Shown here: in pieces, positions 1 through 5,703 of the stretch
Layout of the letters: every line of letters begins with the position of its first letter
How positions within the stretch are numbered: position 1 is the stretch's first letter
From: Nanobdellota archaeon
Lineage (GTDB): Archaea; Nanobdellota; Nanobdellia; Woesearchaeales; JAGLGH01
Direction: 5' to 3'
Assembly: GCA_023144115.1 (NCBI GenBank)
Contig: JAGLGH010000164.1
Coordinates: 1-8,489, forward strand
Length of the DNA: 8,489 nucleotides
Program-made: the position numbers and the translations under genes
The notes under the pieces: generated by a model
The model's database searches: none
What the model was told of the DNA's origin: nothing
Seen by the model: the letters and a program-made list of their open reading frames with translations, nothing else

Positions 1-23
1 CGCAGAATATTTGTAAAACTCAT
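1..23 (-). CDS. livF: Probable LivF (second ABC ATPase), N-terminal fragment cut by window edge
   Basis: A minus-strand ATG at 21-23 overlaps the TGA stop of the upstream livG as ATGA, a typical translational-coupling junction. Seven codons are visible (MSFTNIL) before the window ends. In Liv-type operons the ATPase LivG is normally followed by a second ATPase, LivF, which would pair with LivG to energise the permease. The identity rests on the overlap and gene order, since no ATPase motif is inside the window. It could be another gene. Confidence 0.5.
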
Positions 24-754
24 TCGCCAAGATATGCTTCTATTACTTTTGGATTATTTAAAACCTTTTTTGGGCTTCCATGATCCAATAATTTCCCATT
101 GTTCAAGACAACAATTGCATCCGCAACCTCTTTTACAAAATTCATATCATGTTCAATAATGAATATTGTCTCACCCATTTCCTTCAATCGCAGTAAGATA
201 TTTGTAATCTCCTTCTTGAGTAGGGGATTTACTCCTGCAACTGGCTCATCTAAAAGAAGAATATTGTGAGGTCTTAATAAAGCCATAGCAAGGCCTAGCA
301 GCTTTTTTTGGCCATAACTCAATTCATAAGCCAGGCTTTTTAATGGTTTGGACAGACCCACAAGCTTAAGAATCTCTCTTATTCTTTTCAACTGCCTCAT
401 CCTTGACCTTCTATCTGCAAATAGGTTAGAAAACATTCCCTCGTTTTCATCAAGACAAAGCAATAAGTGATCCCTGACTGTAAGATTCCTGAAATAAGTC
501 ACCTGCTGAAACATTCTTGACACTCCAAGCTGGGAAATCTGATTTGTTTCAAGATTTGTGATGACATTATTTTTCAAAGAAACCACTCCATACTCGTTCT
601 TTAAAACACCTGTTATTATGTCAAATAGAGTTGTCTTTCCTGCACCATTTGGGCCAACTAATGCAGTTATTCTATTTTCTGCAACTTCATAGCTAAAACT
701 ATCCAAAGCTTTCATATCTCCAAAATTTTTAGTGATATTTTTTATTCTTAACAT
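20..754 (-). CDS. livG: Branched-chain amino acid-type ABC transporter ATP-binding protein LivG
   Basis: Cytoplasmic ATPase subunit of a Liv/HAAT importer, which hydrolyses ATP to drive amino-acid uptake through LivH/LivM. It has 244 residues, close to the family norm of about 250. All nucleotide-binding motifs are intact: Walker A GPNGAGKT at residues 34-41, Q-loop glutamine at 83-84 (FQQ), ABC signature LSYGQ at 145-149, Walker B ILLLDE at 165-170, a D-loop-like GVNP at 174-177, and the H-loop His202 in IIEHDM. The extended stretch between Q-loop and signature (about 95-140) and the AGVNP segment are characteristic of LivG rather than LivF. It lies 40 bp downstream of livM and overlaps the next gene by ATGA. 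No clear Shine-Dalgarno precedes the ATG at 752-754; translation may rely on coupling or a weak A/G-rich site. The substrate is not provable from the ATPase. Confidence 0.93.
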   Translation of the reverse strand: MLRIKNITKNFGDMKALDSFSYEVAENRITALVGPNGAGKTTLFDIITGVLKNEYGVVSLKNNVITNLETNQISQLGVSRMFQQVTYFRNLTVRDHLLLCLDENEGMFSNLFADRRSRMRQLKRIREILKLVGLSKPLKSLAYELSYGQKKLLGLAMALLRPHNILLLDEPVAGVNPLLKKEITNILLRLKEMGETIFIIEHDMNFVKEVADAIVVLNNGKLLDHGSPKKVLNNPKVIEAYLGE

Positions 755-794
755 TTTATTCTTAATATTTTTACTTTGTACTTAATTTAAAGAT

Positions 795-1664
795 TTAATT
801 CAAATCAATTTTTCCTAAAATTCCTCTAGGCCTGTATCTTAATATAAGCAGCAATACAAGCGCATATATGGCAGTCTGCGCAGGACCAAGAATATTGTCT
901 GGGATTGGGACAAACCTCAATATTTCAGGTATTGAAACAAGCAGAAATGTTGTGATAATTGTACCTTTTAATGAAGCCAGACCACCCAATAGGACAATAG
1001 TGAGCAATAACATTATCTCTTTGATACCGAATGTTGAAGGATCTATAAATCCTATATAATGCGCATAAAGACTTCCTGCCATGCCTGCAAAAAATGCTGA
1101 CAAACTAAGAATCTTCCCCTTGATTCTTTGCGTATTCCTGCTCAAAGTTTTCATCAATAGTTCATTGTCCCGAATACCGCCCATAAGCCTGCCAAACTTA
1201 GAATTTACCAATCCTGTCATTACTAAATAAGCAATGATTAACATAGCAATTGTTAAAATTAAATAGCAGCTATTATTTATTGTCAATCCTAATATTTCTG
1301 CCTTAGGTATTCCTGATATGCCTAAAGGTCCTTTTGTCAATCTTGTTAGATTTTGCATAAGGGAATAAACAACCAGTCCAAAACCAAATGTTGCAAGGGC
1401 TAAGTAATCATCTTTTAACTTATTCGTCATTAAGCTGAGAAACCAACCGCATAATGAAGCAATAATGCAGCTCAATATTAAGGCAAACAAGAAAGGGATT
1501 CCTCCAATTGTCAAAAGAGTGGATGAATAAGCGCCAATTCCAAAAAATGCTATATGCCCCAGATTTAATAACCCTCCATATCCTATGGCAAAGTTGAGGC
1601 TGACAGCTAAAATGCAATATATTCCTATCAGTATCAAAACATGGATAAGATAGCTTTCAAGCAT
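795..1664 (-). CDS. livM: Branched-chain amino acid-type ABC transporter permease LivM
   Basis: Inner permease subunit, 289 residues from the start chosen here, mostly hydrophobic with roughly eight predicted membrane segments. Family landmarks: GYGGLLNLGH at 28-37 followed by AFFGIGAY, YLALATFGF at 87-95, KGPLGISGIP at 111-120, a cytoplasmic loop around 155-182 (GRLMGGIRDNELLMK) that should contact the ATPase, the segment GFIDPSTFG at 205-213, LLGGLASLKG at 226-235, and the C-terminal RPRGILGK. A longer frame opens at an ATG ending at 1685, but GGAGGG lies between that codon and an ATG at 1662-1664 with seven bases of spacing, so the shorter start is preferred. The chosen start overlaps the livH stop by 8 bp (ATGCTTGA). 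It forms the membrane channel with LivH. Confidence 0.92.
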   Translation of the reverse strand: MLESYLIHVLILIGIYCILAVSLNFAIGYGGLLNLGHIAFFGIGAYSSTLLTIGGIPFLFALILSCIIASLCGWFLSLMTNKLKDDYLALATFGFGLVVYSLMQNLTRLTKGPLGISGIPKAEILGLTINNSCYLILTIAMLIIAYLVMTGLVNSKFGRLMGGIRDNELLMKTLSRNTQRIKGKILSLSAFFAGMAGSLYAHYIGFIDPSTFGIKEIMLLLTIVLLGGLASLKGTIITTFLLVSIPEILRFVPIPDNILGPAQTAIYALVLLLILRYRPRGILGKIDLN

Positions 1665-2544
1665 TTGAATCCCTCCATTTCCCAAACAATCCTCTGGGCT
1701 TAATCAGCAGGAATGTAAAAAGCAATGTGAATGTAATTGCATCTTTAAACCCTGATGGTAAAAAACCTATACCAATATTCTCTAAAATTCCTACAATAAA
1801 AGCTCCAAGAACAGAGCCCAATATGCTTGAGGCACCTCCTACTATTGCTCCTGTAAAACCCTTAATCATCAAATTAGTTCCCATCATCGGCTCAAAACTG
1901 TATTCCAGCCCTATCAGGATGCCTGCAAGACCTGCAATAACTGAAGCTATGATAATCGCTAAAGATCTTATTTTTCTTGAAGATATCCCTACAGTTTCTG
2001 CTAAGGCAGGCTCATCTGAAACAGCCTGCATCTTTTTCCCAGTCCTGCACTTATGTAAAAATAGATATAGCAATATCAGGACAAGAATAGAGGATAAAAC
2101 AATAATTATCTCTATCTTTGTTATTACTGCACCCAGCAAATTAATGCCTTGTGATGTGTCAAACAGAAAATAACTCTTTACTCCTGCGCCAAACAGCATG
2201 ATTAACAAACTCTCTATTAGTATGAGGCAACCAATGCTGGCAACAAGCAGACTGGCATTGGATGCTCCTCTCTTTCTTAAAGGATTGTAAACTAGCCTGA
2301 AATTCATTAATCCAAAAAATATAATAAATGCAATCGCAAATAATCCTGCTATAATGAAAGGCAGCCTTAAAATATTGAAAAAAAAATAAGCAGCAAATGC
2401 TGCCAGGACCACAACAGAGCCATGTGAAAAATTTATAAACCTATTTGTAGTATAAATCAATGAGAAACCTGAAGAGATAAGTGAATAGATTGATCCTGCA
2501 ATAATGCCATTTATTAATAATTGAAAAAAAAAGGCAAAAGACAT
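1657..2544 (-). CDS. livH: Branched-chain amino acid-type ABC transporter permease LivH
   Basis: Membrane permease partner of LivM, 295 residues with about eight hydrophobic segments. Diagnostic LivH features are INFSHG at 37-42 (usually INFAHG) after the first membrane helices, the cytoplasmic loop TGKKMQAVSDEPALAETVGI at 168-187 that couples to the ATPase, the glycine-rich IKGFTGAIVGGASSILGS at 227-244, and the C-terminal KPRGLFGK at 282-289. The ATG at 2542-2544 is 5 bp downstream of the livK stop, so coupling to livK translation is likely; no strong ribosome-binding site is visible. Its 3' end overlaps livM by 8 bp. Confidence 0.93.
   Translation of the reverse strand: MSFAFFFQLLINGIIAGSIYSLISSGFSLIYTTNRFINFSHGSVVVLAAFAAYFFFNILRLPFIIAGLFAIAFIIFFGLMNFRLVYNPLRKRGASNASLLVASIGCLILIESLLIMLFGAGVKSYFLFDTSQGINLLGAVITKIEIIIVLSSILVLILLYLFLHKCRTGKKMQAVSDEPALAETVGISSRKIRSLAIIIASVIAGLAGILIGLEYSFEPMMGTNLMIKGFTGAIVGGASSILGSVLGAFIVGILENIGIGFLPSGFKDAITFTLLFTFLLIKPRGLFGKWRDSNA
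1671..1676 (-). promoter_or_regulatory. Shine-Dalgarno site deciding the livM start
   Basis: On the minus strand GGAGGG lies about 7 nt before the ATG at 1662-1664, inside the last codons of livH. It argues against the upstream in-frame ATG ending at 1685, which has no such site and would place this motif inside the coding sequence. Confidence 0.7.
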
Positions 2545-2549
2545 TTTTC

Positions 2550-3671
2550 TTAAGGAGCAGCAGCAACAAAATTTCCATCAACTACTTCATACATAGTAAA
2601 TGGCTTGTTTATTGCATCTCCTCTCCTGTCAAACTCAACAATCCCTGTTGCCCCATACATCTTTGTTGTGTATAATGAGTCTTTAATTTTTGTTGGGTCA
2701 AGTGAGCCTGCTTTAGTAATAGCTTTCTTCAATACATGCACTGCATCATATGAGTAATCACTGTAGGCAGCTGGTTCTTTTCCATATTCAGAGCTGAACT
2801 TTTCTCTGTAGCGCTGGTAGTCAACAGGCTCTGCAAAAAATATGCTGTAAAGACCTTCTGCAGCTTCTCCTGCAATGTCAACAAGTTCCTGGTCTTTTGT
2901 TGTCTCAGAACCTAGTAATGCGCTTTCTATCCCTAATGTTCTGATTTGTTTTAGTATATTTGGCAGTTCTTTTCTGGCAACAAGCAGGATGACATCAGGA
3001 TTCTTATATTTTATCTTGGTGAGCTGAGTCCTGAAATCAGAATCACTATTCTCAAAAGCTTCAGCAACAATAACTGCTCCTGAAAATTCACTGCTGAAGG
3101 CATCTTTTATTCCAATTCCATAAGGGTCATTGACATATAATATGGCAGCAGTCTTGAAAGCTTTATTCTCTGCAAACTTTGCTAATTCAATACCCTGATA
3201 TGAATCTGATGGAACAGTCCTGAAAATATAGTCTCCCATTTCTGACAATTGCGGTGTTGAAGCAAGTGTGCCCATAATCAGGGTTTTTGTCGCTTCAGCT
3301 ATTGGCGCTACTGCTGTTGTCGAGCCTGAACCATCAGCAACAATAACAATATTAAATTTATTTACATTAATGAACTTGTTCATGATTGAAACTGCTTGTT
3401 TCGGATCAGCCTGGCTGTCTTCATAAATAAGCTTAATCTGGCGCCCTAATATCCCTTCTTGCTTATTAATTTCTGTCACTGCAAAATCCATACCTTGTTT
3501 GGCTGCAAGACCATAGCTGGCTGCTTCACCTGTCAGGGGGGCAATAACACCAATCTTAATTGGGCTTTCCTGCGCAACTTTAGTCGTATGTCCAGATTGA
3601 CTGCATCCTGCAATTATTATGAAGATGCTGATTGCCAAAATTCCTATCAATATCGTATTTTTGTTTTTCAT
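2550..3671 (-). CDS. livK: Branched-chain amino acid-type ABC transporter substrate-binding lipoprotein (LivK/LivJ-like)
   Basis: Extracellular receptor of the importer, 373 residues, Peripla_BP_6-type fold. Residues 1-22 form a signal sequence: a Lys/Asn-rich start, a hydrophobic stretch ILIGILAISIFIII, then lipobox IAGC with Cys23 as the likely lipid-anchored residue. This is the usual way archaea tether binding proteins to the outer face of the membrane. The binding domain runs from about 36 to 362 with family landmarks IGVIAPLTGEAASYG (40-54), YEDSQADPKQAV (83-94), NDPYGIG (181-187), YDAVHVLKKAI (308-318) and GATGIVEFDRRGDA (340-353). The frame also opens at a GTG ending at 3683, but GAGGTG at 3681-3686 sits 9 nt before the ATG at 3669-3671, and the shorter start gives the cleaner signal peptide. 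First gene of the minus-strand operon. The ligand is probably an aliphatic amino acid, but amide or urea ligands also occur in this family. Confidence 0.92.
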   Translation of the reverse strand: MKNKNTILIGILAISIFIIIAGCSQSGHTTKVAQESPIKIGVIAPLTGEAASYGLAAKQGMDFAVTEINKQEGILGRQIKLIYEDSQADPKQAVSIMNKFINVNKFNIVIVADGSGSTTAVAPIAEATKTLIMGTLASTPQLSEMGDYIFRTVPSDSYQGIELAKFAENKAFKTAAILYVNDPYGIGIKDAFSSEFSGAVIVAEAFENSDSDFRTQLTKIKYKNPDVILLVARKELPNILKQIRTLGIESALLGSETTKDQELVDIAGEAAEGLYSIFFAEPVDYQRYREKFSSEYGKEPAAYSDYSYDAVHVLKKAITKAGSLDPTKIKDSLYTTKMYGATGIVEFDRRGDAINKPFTMYEVVDGNFVAAAP

Positions 3672-3680
3672 CCTATAATG

Positions 3681-3686
3681 CACCTC
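3681..3686 (-). promoter_or_regulatory. Shine-Dalgarno site deciding the livK start
   Basis: On the minus strand GAGGTG lies 9 nt before the ATG at 3669-3671. It overlaps the in-frame GTG at 3681-3683 that would otherwise be the longest-frame start. This favours the 373-residue livK product with a compact lipoprotein signal. Confidence 0.65.
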
Positions 3687-3715
3687 TATTAGTTATTGGG
3701 GAGGAGTAAGTCTTG

Positions 3716-3767
3716 ACACATATATAATCCTTTTTTCTTTATCTTCTTACTTTTGCGTAAAATTTAT
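3716..3767. repeat. 52-bp direct repeat, copy A (livK promoter / 3' end of unknown gene)
   Basis: Matches 4595-4646 in the same orientation without gaps, with three mismatches by hand alignment (49/52), at an offset of 879 bp. The copy contains the livK TATA box, a T-rich run, and TTACTTTTGCGTAAAATTT. Read on the minus strand, its last 21 bp encode the final six residues (INFTQK) and stop of the 232-residue unknown protein. A shorter 12-mer (TTGGGGAGGAGT at 3696-3707) also recurs at 4557-4568, so the similarity probably extends further with an 18-bp length difference. Confidence 0.9.
3720..3727 (-). promoter_or_regulatory. TATA box of the liv operon (livK promoter)
   Basis: Read on the minus strand this is TTATATAT preceded by an A/G-rich stretch (AAAAAAGGA) that could serve as a BRE. 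It is about 50 bp upstream of the livK ATG, so initiation about 25 bp downstream would give a leader of roughly 25 nt containing the GAGGTG ribosome-binding site. It lies inside the 52-bp direct repeat and only about 20 bp from the stop of the upstream unknown gene. No T-tract separates that gene from this promoter, so read-through is also possible. Confidence 0.6.
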
Positions 3768-4445
3768 CATTTCTTTAAGATTTTTTATTAATCTGCCTGT
3801 TTTAGAGTTATAATCAGCCATTAAATCATCTCTTTCTTTTTCTAATTCCAGAATCTCTCTAGCTTGTTTAATCATCTCAGGATTGCTCATTAAAGAATTA
3901 TATTCTTTAATTACATCAATTGTTTTAGTAATGAGCTTTTTATCTTGTTCTTCATTTCTATATAACTGGGATGCGTATCCAAATTCGTAATCAAGACCTG
4001 TTTTTTCATACAAATACTTCAACACAGGAATGCGTAATCTATTATATGCATGGCCTCTATAATTAGCATAAAGTTGACTAATCTTCTCCTGCGTTGGAAC
4101 CTGCCTGCCTTCAATATCAAAATAAGCTGTTAATATCCTTCCTAAATCCACAGACAGATGTGGGGCAAAGTGATTAGAAACATCATCACCCTTGGGATAC
4201 TTACTCAAATTTCTAAGAATGATAGTATTTGGTGGCGATAATATATAATATATCGTTCCAGTCACGTCCTGTCGTGTTAAAATATCAACACTCTCTAATC
4301 CATCGAATTTTCTCAATGATTCTTCGGTAAACTCACTCAAACTTCTGGCTTTGGGAGATAATGCTTCTTTAACCTGCCCATAAGTAATTATTTCTTTAGC
4401 CATCAGCTTTTCAAACAGTTGTTCAAAATTTGAAGTTTGACTCAT
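3747..4445 (-). CDS. Unknown protein (232 aa), possible N-terminal winged helix and C-terminal coiled coil
   Basis: I do not recognise this family. The protein is soluble, with no signal sequence or membrane helix. Residues about 6-75 have the rhythm of a winged-helix domain: helical FEQLFEKLMAKEI, ITYGQVKEAL, EEFTEESLRKF-like helices, then a strand-turn-strand around GTIYYILSPPNT. The middle part (about 95-170) is mixed and Tyr/Arg-rich (YANYRGHAYNRLRIPVLKYL). Residues about 193-228 are charged and heptad-like (MIKQAREILELEKERDDLMA), suggesting a coiled coil. A TATA box at 4464-4470 is about 20 bp before the ATG at 4443-4445, implying a leaderless transcript. The gene lies between the liv operon and the divergent regulator, flanked by 52-bp direct repeats, and its last six codons come from the left repeat. 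This suggests the gene arrived or was duplicated as a unit. A DNA-binding or toxin/defence-like role would be guesswork. Confidence 0.75.
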   Translation of the reverse strand: MSQTSNFEQLFEKLMAKEIITYGQVKEALSPKARSLSEFTEESLRKFDGLESVDILTRQDVTGTIYYILSPPNTIILRNLSKYPKGDDVSNHFAPHLSVDLGRILTAYFDIEGRQVPTQEKISQLYANYRGHAYNRLRIPVLKYLYEKTGLDYEFGYASQLYRNEEQDKKLITKTIDVIKEYNSLMSNPEMIKQAREILELEKERDDLMADYNSKTGRLIKNLKEMINFTQK

Positions 4446-4463
4446 TTTAATATCTTTCTTGAA

Positions 4464-4470
4464 TTTATAC
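4464..4470 (-). promoter_or_regulatory. TATA box of the unknown gene
   Basis: On the minus strand the sequence reads GTATAAATTC, about 20-25 bp from the ATG at 4443-4445. That spacing fits an archaeal leaderless promoter. It belongs to the 23-bp sequence that recurs at 8467-8489, so this promoter and its upstream flank appear to be part of a dispersed element. Confidence 0.6.
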
Positions 4471-4486
4471 TGAGAAATGTCAATAC
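4464..4486. repeat. 23-bp dispersed repeat, copy 1 (TATA box plus arm of hairpin)
   Basis: Identical to 8467-8489 except for one base (G at 4472 versus C at 8475), in the same orientation. It joins the TATA box of the unknown gene to the left arm AGAAATGTC of a long inverted repeat. The true length of the repeat is unknown because the other copy is cut off by the window end. Confidence 0.8.
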
Positions 4487-4519
4487 GCCAACCTTAAGGT
4501 TGGAGATATAGACATTTCT
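4473..4519. repeat. Long inverted repeat / hairpin with 16-bp inner palindrome
   Basis: The outer arms AGAAATGTC (4473-4481) and GACATTTCT (4511-4519) are perfectly complementary. Inside, ATA/TAT can pair, and CCAACCTTAAGGTTGG (4488-4503) is a perfect palindrome. The whole 47 bp can fold on either strand into one long stem with two small internal loops and a TTAA tip. It sits directly upstream of the TATA box of the unknown gene, so it may be an operator, a transposon end, or part of an RNA transcribed from the minus-strand promoter in the 52-bp repeat. Confidence 0.85.
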
Positions 4520-4523
4520 GGTC

Positions 4524-4570
4524 GAACTCCCCCCGAAGGATACCCCTACATTTATGTTGGGGAGGAGTTC
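4524..4570. repeat. Second hairpin with two alternative pairings
   Basis: GAACTCC (4524-4530) pairs perfectly with GGAGTTC (4564-4570). The adjoining GGGG at 4559-4562 can pair either with CCCC at 4531-4534, extending the outer stem past a bulged A, or with CCCC at 4543-4546, closing a local hairpin with ACA/TGT and loop TTTA. The two options are mutually exclusive for the GGGG run, as in conformational-switch RNAs. No known RNA family is recognised. Confidence 0.75.
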
Positions 4571-4594
4571 ATTTCTTATCAGTGAGAACGCAGA

Positions 4595-4646
4595 ACACAT
4601 ATATAACTCTTTTTTCTTTATTTTCTTACTTTTGCGTAAAATTTAT
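4595..4646. repeat. 52-bp direct repeat, copy B (upstream of the double Lrp-like regulator)
   Basis: Second copy of the repeat at 3716-3767. Here it carries a minus-strand TATA-like TTATATAT (4599-4606) facing the hairpin region and the unknown gene, and its right end runs into the plus-strand TATA box of the regulator. The region is therefore a compact divergent promoter. The sequence TTTTGCGTAAAA inside it is an imperfect dyad placed between the two TATA boxes, and is a candidate operator. Confidence 0.88.
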
Positions 4647-4650
4647 AAAT
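4642..4650 (+). promoter_or_regulatory. TATA box of the double Lrp-like regulator
   Basis: TTTATAAAT preceded by the purine-rich GTAAAA (possible BRE). It ends 23 bp before the ATG at 4673, so transcription should start at or within a few bases of the start codon, giving a leaderless mRNA. The adjacent dyad TTTTGCGTAAAA would let a protein bound there block TBP/TFB, consistent with autoregulation. Confidence 0.65.
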
Positions 4651-4672
4651 AATAACCATATCTTCTTGAAAT

Positions 4673-5635
4673 ATGGTTCTAAAACTAGATATTAAAGATA
4701 AGAAAATCTTAACTTTATTAGATGAGAATGCCCGGTTTTCAAATAGCCAGATTGCAAAAAGAGTAAAGCTCAGCAAGCCTGCGATAGAATATAGGCTAAA
4801 AAGATTCGAGAGAAATAATGTCATATTTGCTTATTATGCAGTTATTGATTTCACAAGGTTAGGATATTCTCATTATAAGGTATATTTCAAATTCCAGGAT
4901 GCAGGATTAGAGGATGAAAAAAGAATCATAGATTATTGGAACAAAGACAATAATTCTATTTGGGTAGCTCAAATAAGAGGTAGATGGGATCTGTCAGTCT
5001 CTATCTTAGCTAAATCAAATTTTGAATTTGGTAAAATTTTAAGCAAGTTCATGAATCAATTCTCAGGATTTATCTTTGAAAAAGATGTTCTGCTGACAGA
5101 ATACTCTCCAATCTATGCAAGAGAATATTTAGCAGAAACAAAATCTTCTGAATTTATCTATGGAGAGCATTTAAGTTTTTATGAATTGGATAGCACAGAC
5201 AAAAAAATCCTGAAAGAATTAGCGACAAATGCCAGGATAAATATTGTTGATTTGGCAGAAAAAATAAAGCTGACAAGAGATGTAATCAATTATCGGCTAA
5301 AGAAACTGATTCAGGAAAAAATTATTCATCAATATAGATGCTATCTTAATCTGCATGAGCTTGGCATTAACCATTATAAGATAATTTTCAGGACAAAGAA
5401 TTTTGATGAGCAATCAGAAAAACAATTTAAATCATATGTGGTGCAACACAAAAAAGCAACACAATTCCTTAAATTAATTGGTTCATGGGATTTGGAGATT
5501 GAATTTGAGACGGAAAATGAAGATGAGCTTTACAGGATTCTTGCTGACATAAGAAAAAGATTCTCAAATATCATCAGGGATTTTGATATCATAAGGATAA
5601 CTGAGACTTTTAAGTATAATTATTTTCCATTCTGA
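4673..5635 (+). CDS. Tandem double Lrp/AsnC-type transcriptional regulator
   Basis: 320 residues, twice the usual length of an archaeal Lrp/AsnC protein, and clearly an internal duplication. Half 1 starts at LDIKDKKIL (5-13) and half 2 at LDSTDKKIL (172-180), an offset of 167 residues. Each half has an HTH (QIAKRVKLSKPAIEYRLKRF at 26-45; DLAEKIKLTRDVINYRLKKL at 193-212) followed by an RAM-like ligand/oligomer domain with matching landmarks (LGYSHYKVYF 63-72 versus LGINHYKIIF 230-239; GRWDL 103-107 versus GSWDL 270-274). Lrp proteins bind DNA as dimers or higher oligomers and respond to amino acids. A fused tandem could act as a covalent dimer or bind two spaced half-sites. Divergent from, and one gene away from, the liv operon, which makes that operon a plausible target. 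Leaderless start supported by the TATA box. The specific effector is unknown. Confidence 0.87.
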   Translation: MVLKLDIKDKKILTLLDENARFSNSQIAKRVKLSKPAIEYRLKRFERNNVIFAYYAVIDFTRLGYSHYKVYFKFQDAGLEDEKRIIDYWNKDNNSIWVAQIRGRWDLSVSILAKSNFEFGKILSKFMNQFSGFIFEKDVLLTEYSPIYAREYLAETKSSEFIYGEHLSFYELDSTDKKILKELATNARINIVDLAEKIKLTRDVINYRLKKLIQEKIIHQYRCYLNLHELGINHYKIIFRTKNFDEQSEKQFKSYVVQHKKATQFLKLIGSWDLEIEFETENEDELYRILADIRKRFSNIIRDFDIIRITETFKYNYFPF

Positions 5636-5649
5636 ATTTACAAAATGAC

Positions 5650-5664
5650 AAAGTTTAAAAACAA
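5650..5664 (+). promoter_or_regulatory. Promoter element of the ATP-grasp gene
   Basis: AAAGTTTAAAAACAA contains a TATA-like TTTAAAAA with an upstream BRE-like GACAAAG. It is identical over 15 bp to the element at 6832-6846 before the M29-like gene. It is about 45 bp upstream of the ATG at 5704, predicting a leader of around 20 nt. No Shine-Dalgarno is visible in that leader. Confidence 0.5.
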
Positions 5665-5703
5665 GTAAGAGATGGGTTGGCTATACTTTAATTTGATTAC
5701 AAA

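Larger units (their letters stand above)
4446..4672. other. Divergent intergenic region with hairpins and promoters
   Basis: This 227-bp region separates the unknown minus-strand gene from the plus-strand regulator. From left to right it holds the TATA box of the unknown gene, the 47-bp inverted repeat, the second hairpin, the 12-mer TTGGGGAGGAGT, an outward minus-strand TATA (4599-4606), the candidate operator TTTTGCGTAAAA, and the TATA box of the regulator. If the 4599-4606 TATA is active, a minus-strand transcript would run through both hairpins into the unknown gene with a leader of roughly 130 nt. No open reading frame of its own is supported here. Confidence 0.6.

Noticed and set aside
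1665..1685. Seven-residue N-terminal extension of livM
   Set aside because: It would contain the GGAGGG site that fits the next ATG, and would deepen the overlap with livH to 29 bp.
1727..2173. Plus-strand 148-codon frame inside livH
   Set aside because: Antisense shadow of a strongly supported permease gene. It has no promoter or family motif.
3672..3683. GTG start giving four extra residues on livK
   Set aside because: The GTG lies inside the GAGGTG ribosome-binding site of the following ATG, and the extension has no upstream SD of its own.
4464..4570. An IS200/IS605 element or TnpB guide-RNA remnant
   Set aside because: The palindromes recall subterminal hairpins of such elements, but no transposase or TnpB fragment is present and no matching second end is found, so it is kept only as a hypothesis in the findings.
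3716..4646. CRISPR-like array
   Set aside because: Only two direct repeat copies 879 bp apart with a gene between them; there is no regular short spacing.
4446..4672. tRNA, rRNA or C/D-box sRNA gene
   Set aside because: Strong stems are present, but there is no cloverleaf with a TTCRANY-type arm, no rRNA similarity, and no properly spaced C and D boxes on either strand.
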